Positions 16,698-27,716 are shown, counted from the stretch's first letter. The stretch is DNA of 64,000 nucleotides from Geoalkalibacter sp. (GCF_030605225.1 NZ_JAUWAV010000009.1:1-64000), one strand, 5' to 3'. Made by a program: numbers and translations. Notes: generated by a model from the sequence alone, not told the origin.

Positions 16698-18374
16698 ATG
16701 CGCGTATTGATTTTCCTTTTGTTCATCGTTGTTTGGCTGAGCGGCTGTCAGCTGCCCGGAGCTCAGCCGTCTCTTTCCTCATCTCCCCCGGTCCTCTCCC
16801 CTGTCGCCCCCAAGGAAGCGCCGCCCGCCTCCCCGGAAGTTTCCTCGCGCCGCGACTTGGCTGTCGTGGAAGAGCAAGAGGAGCTTGCCTTGGCGGATGA
16901 GCCCGAACCCTTCGCGGATGAGGCCACGGAGGAGGAACTCTATCTGCTGGGCGCCGCGCCCCTGTTTCCGGACGGGGAGGGGGAAACGGTGCGTCGCGAG
17001 GAAGCCTTGTTTGACTTTCCCGTGGTGGAGAATGCCCAGGTCCGCTATTTTCTCGATCTTTACAGCGGTCCGGCGCGGGGTACCTTCGCCCGCTGGCTGG
17101 AGCGCTCGGGCCGCTATGTCCCCATGATGCGGCAGGTGTTCGCCGAACATGGCGTGCCTCAGGATCTGGTGTATCTGGCCATGATCGAATCGGGCTTCAA
17201 CAGTCGCGCCCAGAGCTGGGCTCAAGCCATGGGTCCCTGGCAGTTTACCGAACGAACCGGGCGCAATTACGGATTGCAGGGCGACTGGTGGTTCGATGAG
17301 CGTCGCGATCCCGAAAAATCCACCCATGCGGCGGCGCGCCATCTGCGCGACCTGCACCGGCAGTTCGACGGCGACTGGTATCTGGCCGTGGCGGCCTACA
17401 ATGCCGGAAGCGGACGCCTTCAGGGGGCGATCCGCAGTTCGGGAACCCGCGATTTCTGGGAACTTGCGCGCGCCGAGCACCTGCAGAAGGAAACCCGTCA
17501 GTTCGTGCCCAAGTTGCTAGCCGCTCTGATGATCGCCAAGGAACCCGAGAAATACGGGTTCACGAATCTCAACTACCTTGAGCCGCTGGTCTACGACGTG
17601 GTGAAGATTCCTGCCGCGACCGACCTGGAAGTCGTCGCGGAGTTGTGCGGCGTGTCCTACGAGGAGATCAAGGCTCTCAACCCGGAGCTCAAGCGCTGGA
17701 GCACCCCGCCGGGGCGCAAGAACCACGCCCTGCGCATCCCCGCCGGCACCAAGGAGCGCTTCACCCAGGCCTATGCCAAGATTCCCGCCAATGAGCGACT
17801 GCGTTACGCCAGGCATCGGGTGCAGGCCGGCGACACCCTGAACAAGGTGGCCAAGCAGTACAATATTCGCGTCGAGGACATCGTGGCGCTTAATCGTATC
17901 GACAATGCGCGCTCGCTGCGGGTCGGCACGGATCTGATCCTGCCCCTCAAGGCCGGCTACACCCAGCGCCCCGTCAAGGAGCTTGCCGAGAACGCCGATC
18001 GTCCGCGTCAGCGCACCTACACCGTGAAAAAAGGCGACAGCCTCTGGTCCATCGCGCGGCGCTTCGAGGTCAGCGAGCGTGATCTGCGGGAGTGGAACAA
18101 GCTGAGTTCGAACAGTCATCTGCAACCGGGTCAGGTTCTCACCGTTGCCGCCGCCCCGGCGCGCGCGCCCGCCAAGGCCGCCGGGCCGAGCAAAAGTAAG
18201 GCCGCCAATCCTGTGGTGTACACCGTCAAGCCCGGTGATACGCTCTGGGACATCGGGCGGCGCTACCAGGTGCAGGCGCGCGATATTCTGAACTGGAACA
18301 ATCTGCCCCAGGGGCATGTGCTGCGTCCCGGCGATCAGTTGACGCTGCATGTGCATGCGGACCAACGTGGTTGA
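16698..18374 (+). CDS. MltD-like lytic transglycosylase with three LysM domains
   Basis: This murein-cleaving lipoprotein has 558 aa. The signal peptide ends with lipobox LSGCQ, so it should be anchored to a membrane, probably the outer one. After a Pro/Ser/Ala-rich linker comes the SLT domain (about 120-290) with catalytic glutamate in MIESGFNSRA and AQAMGPWQF, AAYNAGSGR. Three LysM peptidoglycan-binding repeats follow (HRVQAGDTLNKVAK, YTVKKGDSLWSIAR and YTVKPGDTLWDIGR). AGGAGG (16683-16688) selects the ATG at 16698. The order SLT then LysM matches MltD. The last 26 bases overlap the next gene. Confidence 0.92.
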   Translation: MRVLIFLLFIVVWLSGCQLPGAQPSLSSSPPVLSPVAPKEAPPASPEVSSRRDLAVVEEQEELALADEPEPFADEATEEELYLLGAAPLFPDGEGETVRREEALFDFPVVENAQVRYFLDLYSGPARGTFARWLERSGRYVPMMRQVFAEHGVPQDLVYLAMIESGFNSRAQSWAQAMGPWQFTERTGRNYGLQGDWWFDERRDPEKSTHAAARHLRDLHRQFDGDWYLAVAAYNAGSGRLQGAIRSSGTRDFWELARAEHLQKETRQFVPKLLAALMIAKEPEKYGFTNLNYLEPLVYDVVKIPAATDLEVVAELCGVSYEEIKALNPELKRWSTPPGRKNHALRIPAGTKERFTQAYAKIPANERLRYARHRVQAGDTLNKVAKQYNIRVEDIVALNRIDNARSLRVGTDLILPLKAGYTQRPVKELAENADRPRQRTYTVKKGDSLWSIARRFEVSERDLREWNKLSSNSHLQPGQVLTVAAAPARAPAKAAGPSKSKAANPVVYTVKPGDTLWDIGRRYQVQARDILNWNNLPQGHVLRPGDQLTLHVHADQRG

Positions 18375-19131
18375 GCCGCAGCGCGCCCTGTTTCTCCATC
18401 GCCTGGAGGGTGCGCTGCCCGGTGGTTACGAACGGCTGTATTTCGGCAGCGAGTTCTGCTGCTGGAGTTTTCCCGACGCGGCGCGCATCGAGGATGCCCT
18501 GGGCGCGGCTCGGCAGGCTGGGCTGGCCTTCACCCTGGCGACGCCGGTGCTCGCCGAGGATTTTCTCGAGGTGCTGCGAGCAACGCTGATCCGTCTTGGC
18601 CCGGCCTTGCAGCGCGGCGATGAAATTCTGCTCTCCGACTGGGGTGCTCTCGCACTGGCGCGCGCGGCCTGCCCGCAGATCCCTCTGGTGCTGGGGCGGG
18701 TGCTCTCGGGACAAAAGCGCGGCCCGCAGATCCTGGATCTCGATCTGAGCGCCGCCGCCCTGGATTATTTCCGCCGCGGCAGTTTTTACGGCGCGGAAGC
18801 CCGAGCCCTGCTCGCCGAGCAGGGCATCGCGCGGATCGAGCTCGACAATCTGGTGCAGGGCGTGGCCGCTCTGCCCGGGGGGCTGAGCGCCTCCTTGCAT
18901 CATCCCTACCTCTTCGTCACCTCCAGTCGCAGTTGCCCCTGGCGCGAGCCGGGAAGCCGCGGGCCTTGCGGCGTACCCTGCGGCGAGGTGTTTTTCCTGA
19001 CTTCCGAGCGGGAGCCGGGCGTTCTTCTGCAATGCGCTAATACCCAATTCCTGCACAACCCGACCTTGCCCGCGGATTTTGCCGCCCTGGGCATCGATCG
19101 ACTGGTGTTTCATCCCCGCCTGCCGCGCTGA
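18349..19131 (+). CDS. Possible U32-peptidase-like protein
   Basis: This soluble protein (260 aa) overlaps the mltD-like gene by 26 bases. The first half is a TIM-barrel-like run of alternating helices and strands. The segment LVLGRVLSGQKRGPQI, a cysteine pattern (RSCPW, GPCGVPCGE, LLQCANTQF) and the ending LPADFAALGIDRLVFHPR recall the C-terminal layout of U32-family proteins such as YhbV, which may bind an iron-sulfur cluster. I make that assignment from pattern only. Starts at 18349, 18355 or the GTG at 18367 are all possible. Overlap with mltD implies translational coupling. Confidence 0.6.
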   Translation: MCMRTNVVEPQRALFLHRLEGALPGGYERLYFGSEFCCWSFPDAARIEDALGAARQAGLAFTLATPVLAEDFLEVLRATLIRLGPALQRGDEILLSDWGALALARAACPQIPLVLGRVLSGQKRGPQILDLDLSAAALDYFRRGSFYGAEARALLAEQGIARIELDNLVQGVAALPGGLSASLHHPYLFVTSSRSCPWREPGSRGPCGVPCGEVFFLTSEREPGVLLQCANTQFLHNPTLPADFAALGIDRLVFHPRLPR

Positions 19132-19168
19132 GCGGTGTCCGTGGCCCAGCGCCGCCTCGAGGAAGTTT

Positions 19169-19197
19169 TTGACATTTCAGGGGCGGATTGTTAAACT
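19169..19197 (+). promoter_or_regulatory. Strong sigma-70-type promoter of the TPR-Smr pair
   Basis: TTGACA (19169-19174), exactly 17 bases and TAAACT (19192-19197) preceded by TGT form a near-consensus promoter. The predicted start near 19204 leaves a leader of about 37 bases before the gene at 19241. Confidence 0.75.
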
Positions 19198-19240
19198 CAC
19201 TGGCCGCTTGATACCCCACGGGAAAGGAAGCCCCCGTCCT

Positions 19241-19966
19241 ATGTTCAACCTCGCCATCTCCCTTGCTCTGTGCCTTCTCACCACGGTGGTTCTGGTCAAT
19301 CCGGTCGGCCTTGATCTCTGGCTGGCGTCGCTCATCGCCCTGGTTCTTTTTACGCTCTGCTACCTGTTGCTGACCCGTACCGTCATGAAGAAGGTGGCGA
19401 ATCTCATGGAATCGGCGCAGCGCGATCTGCAGGGGGGCCGTGTCGACAAGGCGGTCAAGACCCTGGAGTCGGGTTATCGCTTCGCCAACTGGCAGTTTTA
19501 CGTCAAGGCGCAGATCAATTCGCAGATCGGCACGCTGCTCTATCTCAAGCGCGATTTCGCCAAAGCCTTCGAATATCTGCAAAAAGGATTCGTGCGGCAC
19601 TGGGTGGGCATGGCGATGCTCGCCATCTGCTACATGAAGCGCAACCAGACCACCAAGATGGTCGAAACCTTTGAAAAGGCCGTGGCCGCCAACAAGAAGG
19701 AAGCGCTTCTCTGGGCTCTTTATGCCTATTGCCTGGAAAAAGTCGGCGACAAGGAAAAGGCCGAGCAGGTTCTGGAAAAGGGCCTTAAGAAGGTCGGCGG
19801 CGATGAGCGGCTTTCCGCCAATCTTGAAGCCCTCAAGGAGGGGCGGCGCATGAAGATGCGCGCTTTTGGCGATCTCTGGTATCAGTTCCACCTGGAAAAG
19901 CCCGGCGCGGTGGTCAAGGAACAGACCCGCGCCGTCATGGGGCGGCGCAAGATCGTGCGGCGCTAG
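19241..19966 (+). CDS. Membrane-anchored TPR-repeat protein
   Basis: This 241-aa protein has two N-terminal membrane helices (about 3-20 and 26-46) and then a helical repeat domain (about 55-200). The repeats read as tetratricopeptide units (IGTLLYLKRDFAKAFEYLQKG, ALYAYCLEKVGDKEKAEQVLEKGL). The family is a conserved scaffold of unknown function in this lineage; it resembles membrane-tethered TPR assembly factors. GGAAAGGAAG lies before the ATG at 19241. A near-consensus promoter sits just upstream, and an Smr gene follows after 19 bases. Confidence 0.78.
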   Translation: MFNLAISLALCLLTTVVLVNPVGLDLWLASLIALVLFTLCYLLLTRTVMKKVANLMESAQRDLQGGRVDKAVKTLESGYRFANWQFYVKAQINSQIGTLLYLKRDFAKAFEYLQKGFVRHWVGMAMLAICYMKRNQTTKMVETFEKAVAANKKEALLWALYAYCLEKVGDKEKAEQVLEKGLKKVGGDERLSANLEALKEGRRMKMRAFGDLWYQFHLEKPGAVVKEQTRAVMGRRKIVRR

Positions 19967-19985
19967 CCCGGCGCGGAGTGGATCC

Positions 19986-20690
19986 ATGGCACGCAAGAAA
20001 AGGCAGCGTCCGTGCGCCGAAACCAAATCGCCCGAGTTTGCTCACAACCCCTTCAGGGAGCTGAAGGGGTTGTCTGTTTCACCCCCACCCGACCATGAAC
20101 CGCCAAAGCCAGCCGCATCTCGCCCCTCACCGGCGCCGCAGCGGGAGGAGGTGCTCTTTCTGGAGGAGATGGCGTTGTTGCGCGTTTCGCGGTCCAAGCA
20201 TCGGGCTGTCGAAGAAAGCGAGGACCGCCCCCCCGAGGACGAGTGCGGCGACGCCGATCCGCATCAGGTGTCGCCTGATGTCACGGGCGAGGATGAGCAG
20301 AGCCTTTTCTTGAGGGCGCTTGGGGTGATGGAGCGCACCTTCGTCGACGAGATTCCCGATGAGCCGCGACCGCCGCAGGCGTCGCCGCGCCGTATGCGCG
20401 AATTGGAGCGGGGGCGGCTCAAGCCCGACGCCGAACTCGATCTTCATGGGTTCGATCGAGCCCGTGCCCGCGAGCGGGTGCGGCACTTTCTCGACAACAG
20501 CCGTCACCAGGGATTGCGCACGGTTCTCATCATCACCGGGGCAGGTCTGCATTCCAGCGAGGAACCCGTTCTGCGCGGCGACCTGGAGCGCTTTCTCGCC
20601 GAGGAAGGGCGGCGCTGGGCGCTTGAGTGGGGACGCGCTCCGCGTCGCCTTGGCGGCGAGGGGGCCTTGGTGATTTTTCTGCGAAAATGA
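19986..20690 (+). CDS. Smr-domain protein
   Basis: A stand-alone Smr (MutS2 C-terminal-like) protein of 234 aa. Residues 1-140 are acidic, proline-rich and probably disordered. The Smr domain (about 145-234) carries the signature DLHGFDRARARERV, the loop LIITGAGLHS and the final GGEGALVIFLRK. Smr domains are nicking or RNA-cleaving nucleases, and recent work links them to collided ribosomes. The substrate here is unknown. It is the second gene after the promoter at 19169 and ends in a bidirectional terminator shared with rne. Confidence 0.85.
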   Translation: MARKKRQRPCAETKSPEFAHNPFRELKGLSVSPPPDHEPPKPAASRPSPAPQREEVLFLEEMALLRVSRSKHRAVEESEDRPPEDECGDADPHQVSPDVTGEDEQSLFLRALGVMERTFVDEIPDEPRPPQASPRRMRELERGRLKPDAELDLHGFDRARARERVRHFLDNSRHQGLRTVLIITGAGLHSSEEPVLRGDLERFLAEEGRRWALEWGRAPRRLGGEGALVIFLRK

Positions 20691-20715
20691 AAAGGCTGCG
20701 CAAAGGCAGCCTTTT
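20690..20715. terminator. Bidirectional terminator between the smr and rne genes
   Basis: AAAAGGCTGC and GCAGCCTTTT form an inverted repeat with a six-base loop, serving both convergent transcripts. Confidence 0.85.
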
Positions 20716-20721
20716 CTTGTT

Positions 20722-23001
20722 TCAGGATTCGCTGTTCGGCTCGGTCGCTTCCTGGCCGGCGCCGCCCCGGTCGGGGTCCGCCGGGGCTTTTTTTCTGCTC
20801 GATGCGCGCCTCGGGCGTGGCTTTGTCTTGGTTTCGCCGGGTTCTGTCTGTGTCTCGGGCGTTGCTGAATCCGTCGAAGCCTTTGGCTTCCGCGGCGCTT
20901 TCGCCTTGGGCGATTTTGCATCCGGCTTGGTGTTCGATGGGGCCTCTGGCGTTTCCTCGGCAGACTCCGCCGTTTTCTTGACGCGGCCGCGGCGCGCGCG
21001 GGCCGGACTCTTTTTCTCCTCGGCCGGTTTTTCCGCGTCGTCCTGCGGCAACTCCGCGGGCGGCACGGGTTGAGGTTCCGTTGTCGTCGCCGTGGGCGAT
21101 GCGGAGGCAGGGGCGACGGAGACGTTGATGGCCTCTGTTTTCTTGCGGCGCCGGGAGCGGGATTTTTTCTTGGTTTTTCCCGCCGGCGCGGCCGCTTCGT
21201 CCTTATGTTCGGCCGGGGTCGTTGTCGCGGGGGGCACGGGCTCCGCGACGGACGCTTCCGCCGCCTCGGGTTCCTCACCCTCACCGCTCACCTCTTCTTC
21301 GGCGCCGGTTTCCAAAGTTTCACCGCTCAGGGATTTTTTGCGGCGACGGCGACGGCGTTTCTTTTTGCCGGGTTTTTCCTCGGGGTCCGTTTCCTGAGGG
21401 CCCGCGGCGGCTTCTTCCCGGATTTCCTCGACCACCGGGGTTGGTTCCGCAAGGGCGGGCGGCTCCAACGGCGTGCCTGGCTCCGGCGGAAGGAACTCGG
21501 GTTTCTCCCGCGTTTCTTCCTCTTTCTCGCGGCGCACCAGATTCAGGTTCGATTGGTGGGGGAGCAACCCGGCGCGGCCATGAAGAATGATCTTCATGTC
21601 GTATTTTTGCTCCATGGCCACCAGTTCCTCGCGCTTGTGGTTGAGCAGAAAATCGGCGACATCGAGGGGGACAAAGCCTTCGGCCTGGAGGATCTGCCCC
21701 TTGGCGACCGCGGTCTGGATGCGACGCAGAAAGGCGACGCCCTGCGCCTCGGCGCTCTTGATGCGCCCGCGCCCCTGGCAGTGCGGACATTCCAGATAGG
21801 AAGCCGCGGCCAGCATGGGTTTGAGGCGCTGGCGGCTCATTTCGAGCAGGCCGAACTGGCTGATGCGCCCCACGGTGACCCGCGCCTTATCCTTCTGCAG
21901 GGCATCGCGCAGCGTCTTTTCCACCGCCTTGATGTGCTTGCGGTCGCGCATGTCGATGAAGTCGATGACGATCAGGCCGGCCAGATCGCGCAGTCGCAGT
22001 TGGCGGGCGATCTCGACCGCCGCTTCCAGGTTGGTTTTGCTGGCGGTGGCTTCGATGCCCTGCTCGCCGGCCATCTTGCCCGAGTTGACGTCGATGGCGA
22101 CCAGCGCCTCCGTGGCGTCAAGAACGATGGAGCCACCCGAGGGCAGGAGCACCTTGTTGTGCGCCATGGTTTCGATCTGCTCTTCGATCTGGTAGCGCGA
22201 AAAGATCGGCCGGCGTTCCTGGTGCAGCTTGACCAGGCGCAGCTTGTCGGGCATGAGCATGCGGAAGAACTCGCGCGCTTCCTCGAATACGGCGGGATCG
22301 TCGACCAGCACCTCTTCGGTGTCCTCGGTGAAATAGTCGCGGATGCAGCGGATGATCAGGTTGGATTCGCGAAACACCAGGCTCGGCGCCTTGAGTTGGC
22401 GACTGCGTTCCTCGATGCCGCGGTAGATCTTGACCAGGTTGTCGAAATCGCGGCGCAATTCCTCGGGGGTCTTGCCGATGCCGGCGGTACGCACGATGTA
22501 GCCCATGTCCTCGGGCAGGTCGAGTTCGGCCATGGCTTTTTTGAGCTTTTTGCGCTCGGCCTCCTCCTCGATCTTGCGCGAAACGCCCTTGGTGGGGCTT
22601 TCGGGCATGAGCACCATGTAGCGCCCGGGCAGGGAGAGAAAGGTGGTCAGGGCCGCGCCCTTGGTGCCGCGCTCTTCCTTGAGAACCTGGACGAGGATTT
22701 CCTGGCCGGGACGCAGGATCTCGTTGATGCGGGCGCGGCTGCGGCCGTTGATGTCGCTTTTGGGAAAAAGCGCGGGGTGGATTTCCCCCATCTGCAAAAA
22801 TCCCAGCCGCTCCGCGCCATAATCGACGAAAGCGGCCTGCAGACCGCTTTCCACGCGAACGACCAGGGCCTTGTAGACATTGCCCCGGGTCTGTTCCTTG
22901 CCGGTGATTTCGATGTCGAGTTCGGTGAGAAACCCATCCTCGACGATGGCCACCCGATGTTCCTCGGGATGGGTGGCGTTGATCAGCATTTTGCGACTCA
23001 T
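20722..23001 (-). CDS. rne: Ribonuclease E/G
   Basis: This endoribonuclease initiates mRNA decay and processes rRNA and tRNA precursors. The 759-aa protein has the N-terminal catalytic half: S1 domain about 38-125 with RGNVYKALVVRVESGLQAAFVDYG, 5'-sensor region, DNase-I-like domain with IDVNSGK and VIDFIDMRD. The CPHCQGRG Zn-link follows near residue 405. The last 270 or so residues (about 490-759) are low-complexity K/R/E/P/A-rich. Such tails scaffold degradosomes in other bacteria. A tail this long favours an RNase E-like role over the shorter RNase G. GGATCGATTCC precedes the ATG. Confidence 0.93.
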   Translation of the reverse strand: MSRKMLINATHPEEHRVAIVEDGFLTELDIEITGKEQTRGNVYKALVVRVESGLQAAFVDYGAERLGFLQMGEIHPALFPKSDINGRSRARINEILRPGQEILVQVLKEERGTKGAALTTFLSLPGRYMVLMPESPTKGVSRKIEEEAERKKLKKAMAELDLPEDMGYIVRTAGIGKTPEELRRDFDNLVKIYRGIEERSRQLKAPSLVFRESNLIIRCIRDYFTEDTEEVLVDDPAVFEEAREFFRMLMPDKLRLVKLHQERRPIFSRYQIEEQIETMAHNKVLLPSGGSIVLDATEALVAIDVNSGKMAGEQGIEATASKTNLEAAVEIARQLRLRDLAGLIVIDFIDMRDRKHIKAVEKTLRDALQKDKARVTVGRISQFGLLEMSRQRLKPMLAAASYLECPHCQGRGRIKSAEAQGVAFLRRIQTAVAKGQILQAEGFVPLDVADFLLNHKREELVAMEQKYDMKIILHGRAGLLPHQSNLNLVRREKEEETREKPEFLPPEPGTPLEPPALAEPTPVVEEIREEAAAGPQETDPEEKPGKKKRRRRRRKKSLSGETLETGAEEEVSGEGEEPEAAEASVAEPVPPATTTPAEHKDEAAAPAGKTKKKSRSRRRKKTEAINVSVAPASASPTATTTEPQPVPPAELPQDDAEKPAEEKKSPARARRGRVKKTAESAEETPEAPSNTKPDAKSPKAKAPRKPKASTDSATPETQTEPGETKTKPRPRRASSRKKAPADPDRGGAGQEATEPNSES

Positions 23002-23252
23002 GGAATCGATCCTTTGCGGGGCGCGCCGGGGGGCCGCCCCTGAGATGGTTTGACGTCGGCCTGACTGAAGGCGACGCTAGGTCCGGGCTCGACGGCCGTC
23101 ACCTGGGCGGCAGCACGGGGCTGCTCCTCAAAGGTGGACGCTCTCCGGAGGCTCCGGCGGAATAAATCAGGTAGTGACCTCAAGGGTTGAGGCATCTGCC
23201 CGGATTCTCGTGAAATTTTCCTCGGCCAGGGCCCGAGTCTGGGCAGAATATA
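23002..23252 (-). promoter_or_regulatory. Long structured rne leader and its extended -10 promoter
   Basis: No gene lies in this stretch. On the minus strand TATATT (23252-23247) preceded by TGT is an extended -10 promoter with a poor -35. It predicts an rne leader of about 240 bases. The leader contains strong hairpins such as GCAGC-CCCGT-GCTGC and CCGGAG-C-CTCCGG. E. coli rne has a long leader through which RNase E limits its own synthesis, so a similar role is plausible here. Confidence 0.5.
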
Positions 23253-23312
23253 ACAGACTCGCATGGCTTTGAATAGGGCCAAGCTCTGAAAAAGTGTACT
23301 CATTTTAAATGT

Positions 23313-23341
23313 TTTAAGCGCTCCGGGGCCTGTGCTATAAA
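23313..23341 (+). promoter_or_regulatory. Promoter immediately in front of the ABC-F gene
   Basis: TTTAAG (23313-23318), 17 bases and TATAAA (23336-23341) preceded by TGC form an extended -10 promoter. The ATG starts at 23349, so the transcript should begin at or within a base or two of the start codon. Confidence 0.6.
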
Positions 23342-23348
23342 AGAGGGC

Positions 23349-25271
<1,923 letters not shown>

Positions 25272-26594
25272 ATGCTGAACCTGGACGGGGCGCCATTTGT
25301 CGTGACCGTCGCCGGCGAGAAGGGCGGGGTGGGCAAAACGACCGTCGCCACCAATCTGGCCGTTTACCTCAAGGCCCTGCGCGAGGATCTGCCGGTCACC
25401 ATCGCCTCCTTCGACAATCATTTCAGCGTCGATGCCATGTTCGCCATCGGCGGCAGCGGCGGCCATCCAGTATCGCGGCTGTTTGAGGCCGATGCTGCCG
25501 CGCAGGCGACGCTAGGTGAATACGGCGTGCGCTTTTTTGCCTCTGAGCGACAATTGAATCCACCCGATGGAGATACGGGTCGATTGGCGGCCATGCTCGG
25601 CGCATCACGCCTGGGAGGGGTGCTGGTTCTCGATACGCGGCCGATTCTCGATTATTTCACCCGCAGCGCCCTGGCCGCGGCCGATCTGGTGCTGACGCCG
25701 GTCAAGGACCGCGCCTCTCTGGTCAACGTCGCGTCGCTGCGACGCGCCCTGCGCGAGGAAGGCGGCGACGAAGGGGCGCTGTGGCTGCTGCCGAGTCTCA
25801 TCGATGCTCGGCTGCGTTTGCGCGAGGGTTTGGGCGTGCAGGAGTTTCTGGAGCTTTCCGCGCGCGAGCGCGGCTACCAGTTGGCGCCGACGGCTCTGGC
25901 CAAAAGTCCCAAGGTCGAGAGTCTGGCCCTGGGGGCCGCGCGGCGGATTTTCCCGGTACTGACCCATGCCCGCGGCACCCTGGTGCATCACCAACTGCGT
26001 GAACTCGCAAACTTTGTGCTGCAGCGGCTGGATGCGACGCCTTTGCCCAGAAGTCGACGTCTTGCGGCACAAGGAAGTACTTACCGCCAAAGCCGGGTGC
26101 GCCTGACGCGACTCGCGGGCGGCTGCCCTCTGTGCGGGGCGATCCCCGAGGGGGAAGGCACCTGGTTCTGCGAGGATACGGCGCGCCGTCGGCAGCACCT
26201 CGTTCATCACTCCTGTCTGGTGTCCCTGCTGGGCTCCGAGGCCTTGAATCTCGAAGCTGTCGGCGCGCGCCTCTTGGTGCTGGAAAAGCCGGAGCCCGGC
26301 CGACTGCAGGACATGCCGGCGTTTCTGCGCCGCTATGATGCGCTCGGTCGCCTTGTTGAGGAGCCGGACAGGGTGGCCTTGGAGCCCGCGGCTCTCCAAA
26401 CCCTGCTGCGGGCCCTCACCGGCCGATTGCCGGAGGAATTGCCCGCGACGCGCCTTTTTCTGGTTCCCGGCGCGACGGATTCGCCGGATTGCCCGTCGGG
26501 GGCGGGATATGCGTCTTTTGTCGCCTTGCGGCGGCGGGTTCTGCGCCCCTGGCGCCCTTGCGGCGACCGATGCACAAAGGAGGATAGGGGATGA
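25272..26594 (+). CDS. ParA/MinD-like ATPase with C-terminal cysteine/histidine region
   Basis: This protein has a deviant-Walker P-loop ATPase domain (about 8-250). Walker A is GEKGGVGKTTVATNLA with the signature lysine, and LVLDTRPILDYF is the Walker-B-like stretch, but the switch residues differ from canonical ParA. The C-terminal 190 residues contain GCPLCGAIP (about 282) and WFCED followed by HH..C, a likely zinc site. I do not know a characterised homologue with this pairing. Its ATG directly follows the ABC-F stop codon, and its end overlaps the next gene by four bases. It may be a cargo- or ribosome-linked ATPase. Confidence 0.75.
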   Translation: MLNLDGAPFVVTVAGEKGGVGKTTVATNLAVYLKALREDLPVTIASFDNHFSVDAMFAIGGSGGHPVSRLFEADAAAQATLGEYGVRFFASERQLNPPDGDTGRLAAMLGASRLGGVLVLDTRPILDYFTRSALAAADLVLTPVKDRASLVNVASLRRALREEGGDEGALWLLPSLIDARLRLREGLGVQEFLELSARERGYQLAPTALAKSPKVESLALGAARRIFPVLTHARGTLVHHQLRELANFVLQRLDATPLPRSRRLAAQGSTYRQSRVRLTRLAGGCPLCGAIPEGEGTWFCEDTARRRQHLVHHSCLVSLLGSEALNLEAVGARLLVLEKPEPGRLQDMPAFLRRYDALGRLVEEPDRVALEPAALQTLLRALTGRLPEELPATRLFLVPGATDSPDCPSGAGYASFVALRRRVLRPWRPCGDRCTKEDRG

Positions 26595-27586
26595 AGCTGG
26601 AGACGTTTCAGGATCTGTTGCGCATGGCCGGCGGCTTTCAACCCGCCAAGATCTTTCTGGTCGCCAACGACCTCGATCTGTTTACCTTGCTCGGCGGGGA
26701 ACGCGACGCGGAGGACCTGGCGGCCCAACTGGGCGTGCAGCCCCGCGCCCTGGGCATCCTGCTCGATGCCCTGACGGCCATGGGGCTGCTGCAAAAAAGC
26801 GCGGCGGGTTACCGCAACGCCGAGCTGGCGCAGACCTGGCTCAGCGCCGGACCGGGCTATCGCGGCCACATCTTCAAGCATCTGCATCATTGCTGGCAGG
26901 CCTGGAACGGGCTGGAGCGGATCCTGCGGGAAGGCAACCTGGTGACGCCCATGGAGAAAGAGATTCTGGTGGACAGTGAGCGCTGGAATCATATTTTCAT
27001 CAACGGCATGGACGACGTCACCCGCGAACTCGCGCCGCAGGTGGTGGCTCAGCTCGATTTGGCCGATGTCGATGTTCTCATGGACCTTGGCGGCGGGCCC
27101 GGCACCTACGTCGCCGCCTTTCTCGCGCGCTTTCCCCATCTGCGCGAAGTGCGGCTCTTTGATCTGCCCGAAACCCTTGAGGTGGCCCGGGAAAAACTCG
27201 CCGCCCGCGGGCTGCTTGAGCGCGTGAATCTGATCCCCGGTGATTTCTTGCGCAATGAACTCGGTGAGGGGCTCGATGCGGTGTGGGTTTCCCAGGTGCT
27301 TCACTCACAGAGCAAGGAGGGTTGTCGGCTGGTGCTGGAGAAGGTTTGGCGCGCCCTCAACCCCGGGGGGCGCGTGCTGGTGCACGAATTTTTCCTCGGC
27401 GAGGATCGCGCCGCGCCTCTGCGGCCGGCCATTTTCTCGGTGCACATGCTGGTCATGACCGAGGGCGGGCGGGCCTACAGTCACGCCGAGATCGCGCGGC
27501 TGCTCGAACAGATCGGCTTTGAGGCGGTGGAAACGCTCGCGGTCAGCGAAGACACCGGCCTGGTGATGGGCCGCAAGCCTCGCTGA
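26591..27586 (+). CDS. SAM-dependent O-methyltransferase (plant-type dimerisation fold)
   Basis: This 331-aa protein has an N-terminal winged-helix dimerisation domain (about 1-95; QPAKIFLVANDLDLF, LGVQPRALGILLDALTAMGLL) and a C-terminal Rossmann methyltransferase domain (about 150-331). Motif I is LMDLGGGPGTYVAAFLARFP, with LFDLPETLEVARE and NPGGRVLVHEFF downstream. This is the O-methyltransferase family 2 layout, related to hydroxyneurosporene and acetylserotonin methyltransferases. The acceptor is unknown. Its ATG overlaps the preceding stop as ATGA, so it is translated with the ParA-like gene. Confidence 0.85.
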   Translation: MKLETFQDLLRMAGGFQPAKIFLVANDLDLFTLLGGERDAEDLAAQLGVQPRALGILLDALTAMGLLQKSAAGYRNAELAQTWLSAGPGYRGHIFKHLHHCWQAWNGLERILREGNLVTPMEKEILVDSERWNHIFINGMDDVTRELAPQVVAQLDLADVDVLMDLGGGPGTYVAAFLARFPHLREVRLFDLPETLEVAREKLAARGLLERVNLIPGDFLRNELGEGLDAVWVSQVLHSQSKEGCRLVLEKVWRALNPGGRVLVHEFFLGEDRAAPLRPAIFSVHMLVMTEGGRAYSHAEIARLLEQIGFEAVETLAVSEDTGLVMGRKPR

Positions 27587-27634
27587 AGGGGGAGCCGCAA
27601 GCTGCGGCGTCCCGGGTGGGCTCGCGATTCGCCA

Positions 27635-27662
27635 TTGACAATAAGTTTGTATTAATTATATG
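27635..27662 (+). promoter_or_regulatory. Candidate promoter of the DUF4388-like gene
   Basis: TTGACA (27635-27640), a 16-base spacer and TATATG (27657-27662). The predicted start lies after the in-frame ATG at 27660, which argues for the later ATG at 27717 as the true start codon. Confidence 0.5.
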
Positions 27663-27716
27663 GTTGGCAAGGATTTGCGGCATTCAAGGCCCGCGTTTTC
27701 TGGAGTGAGCAACCGC

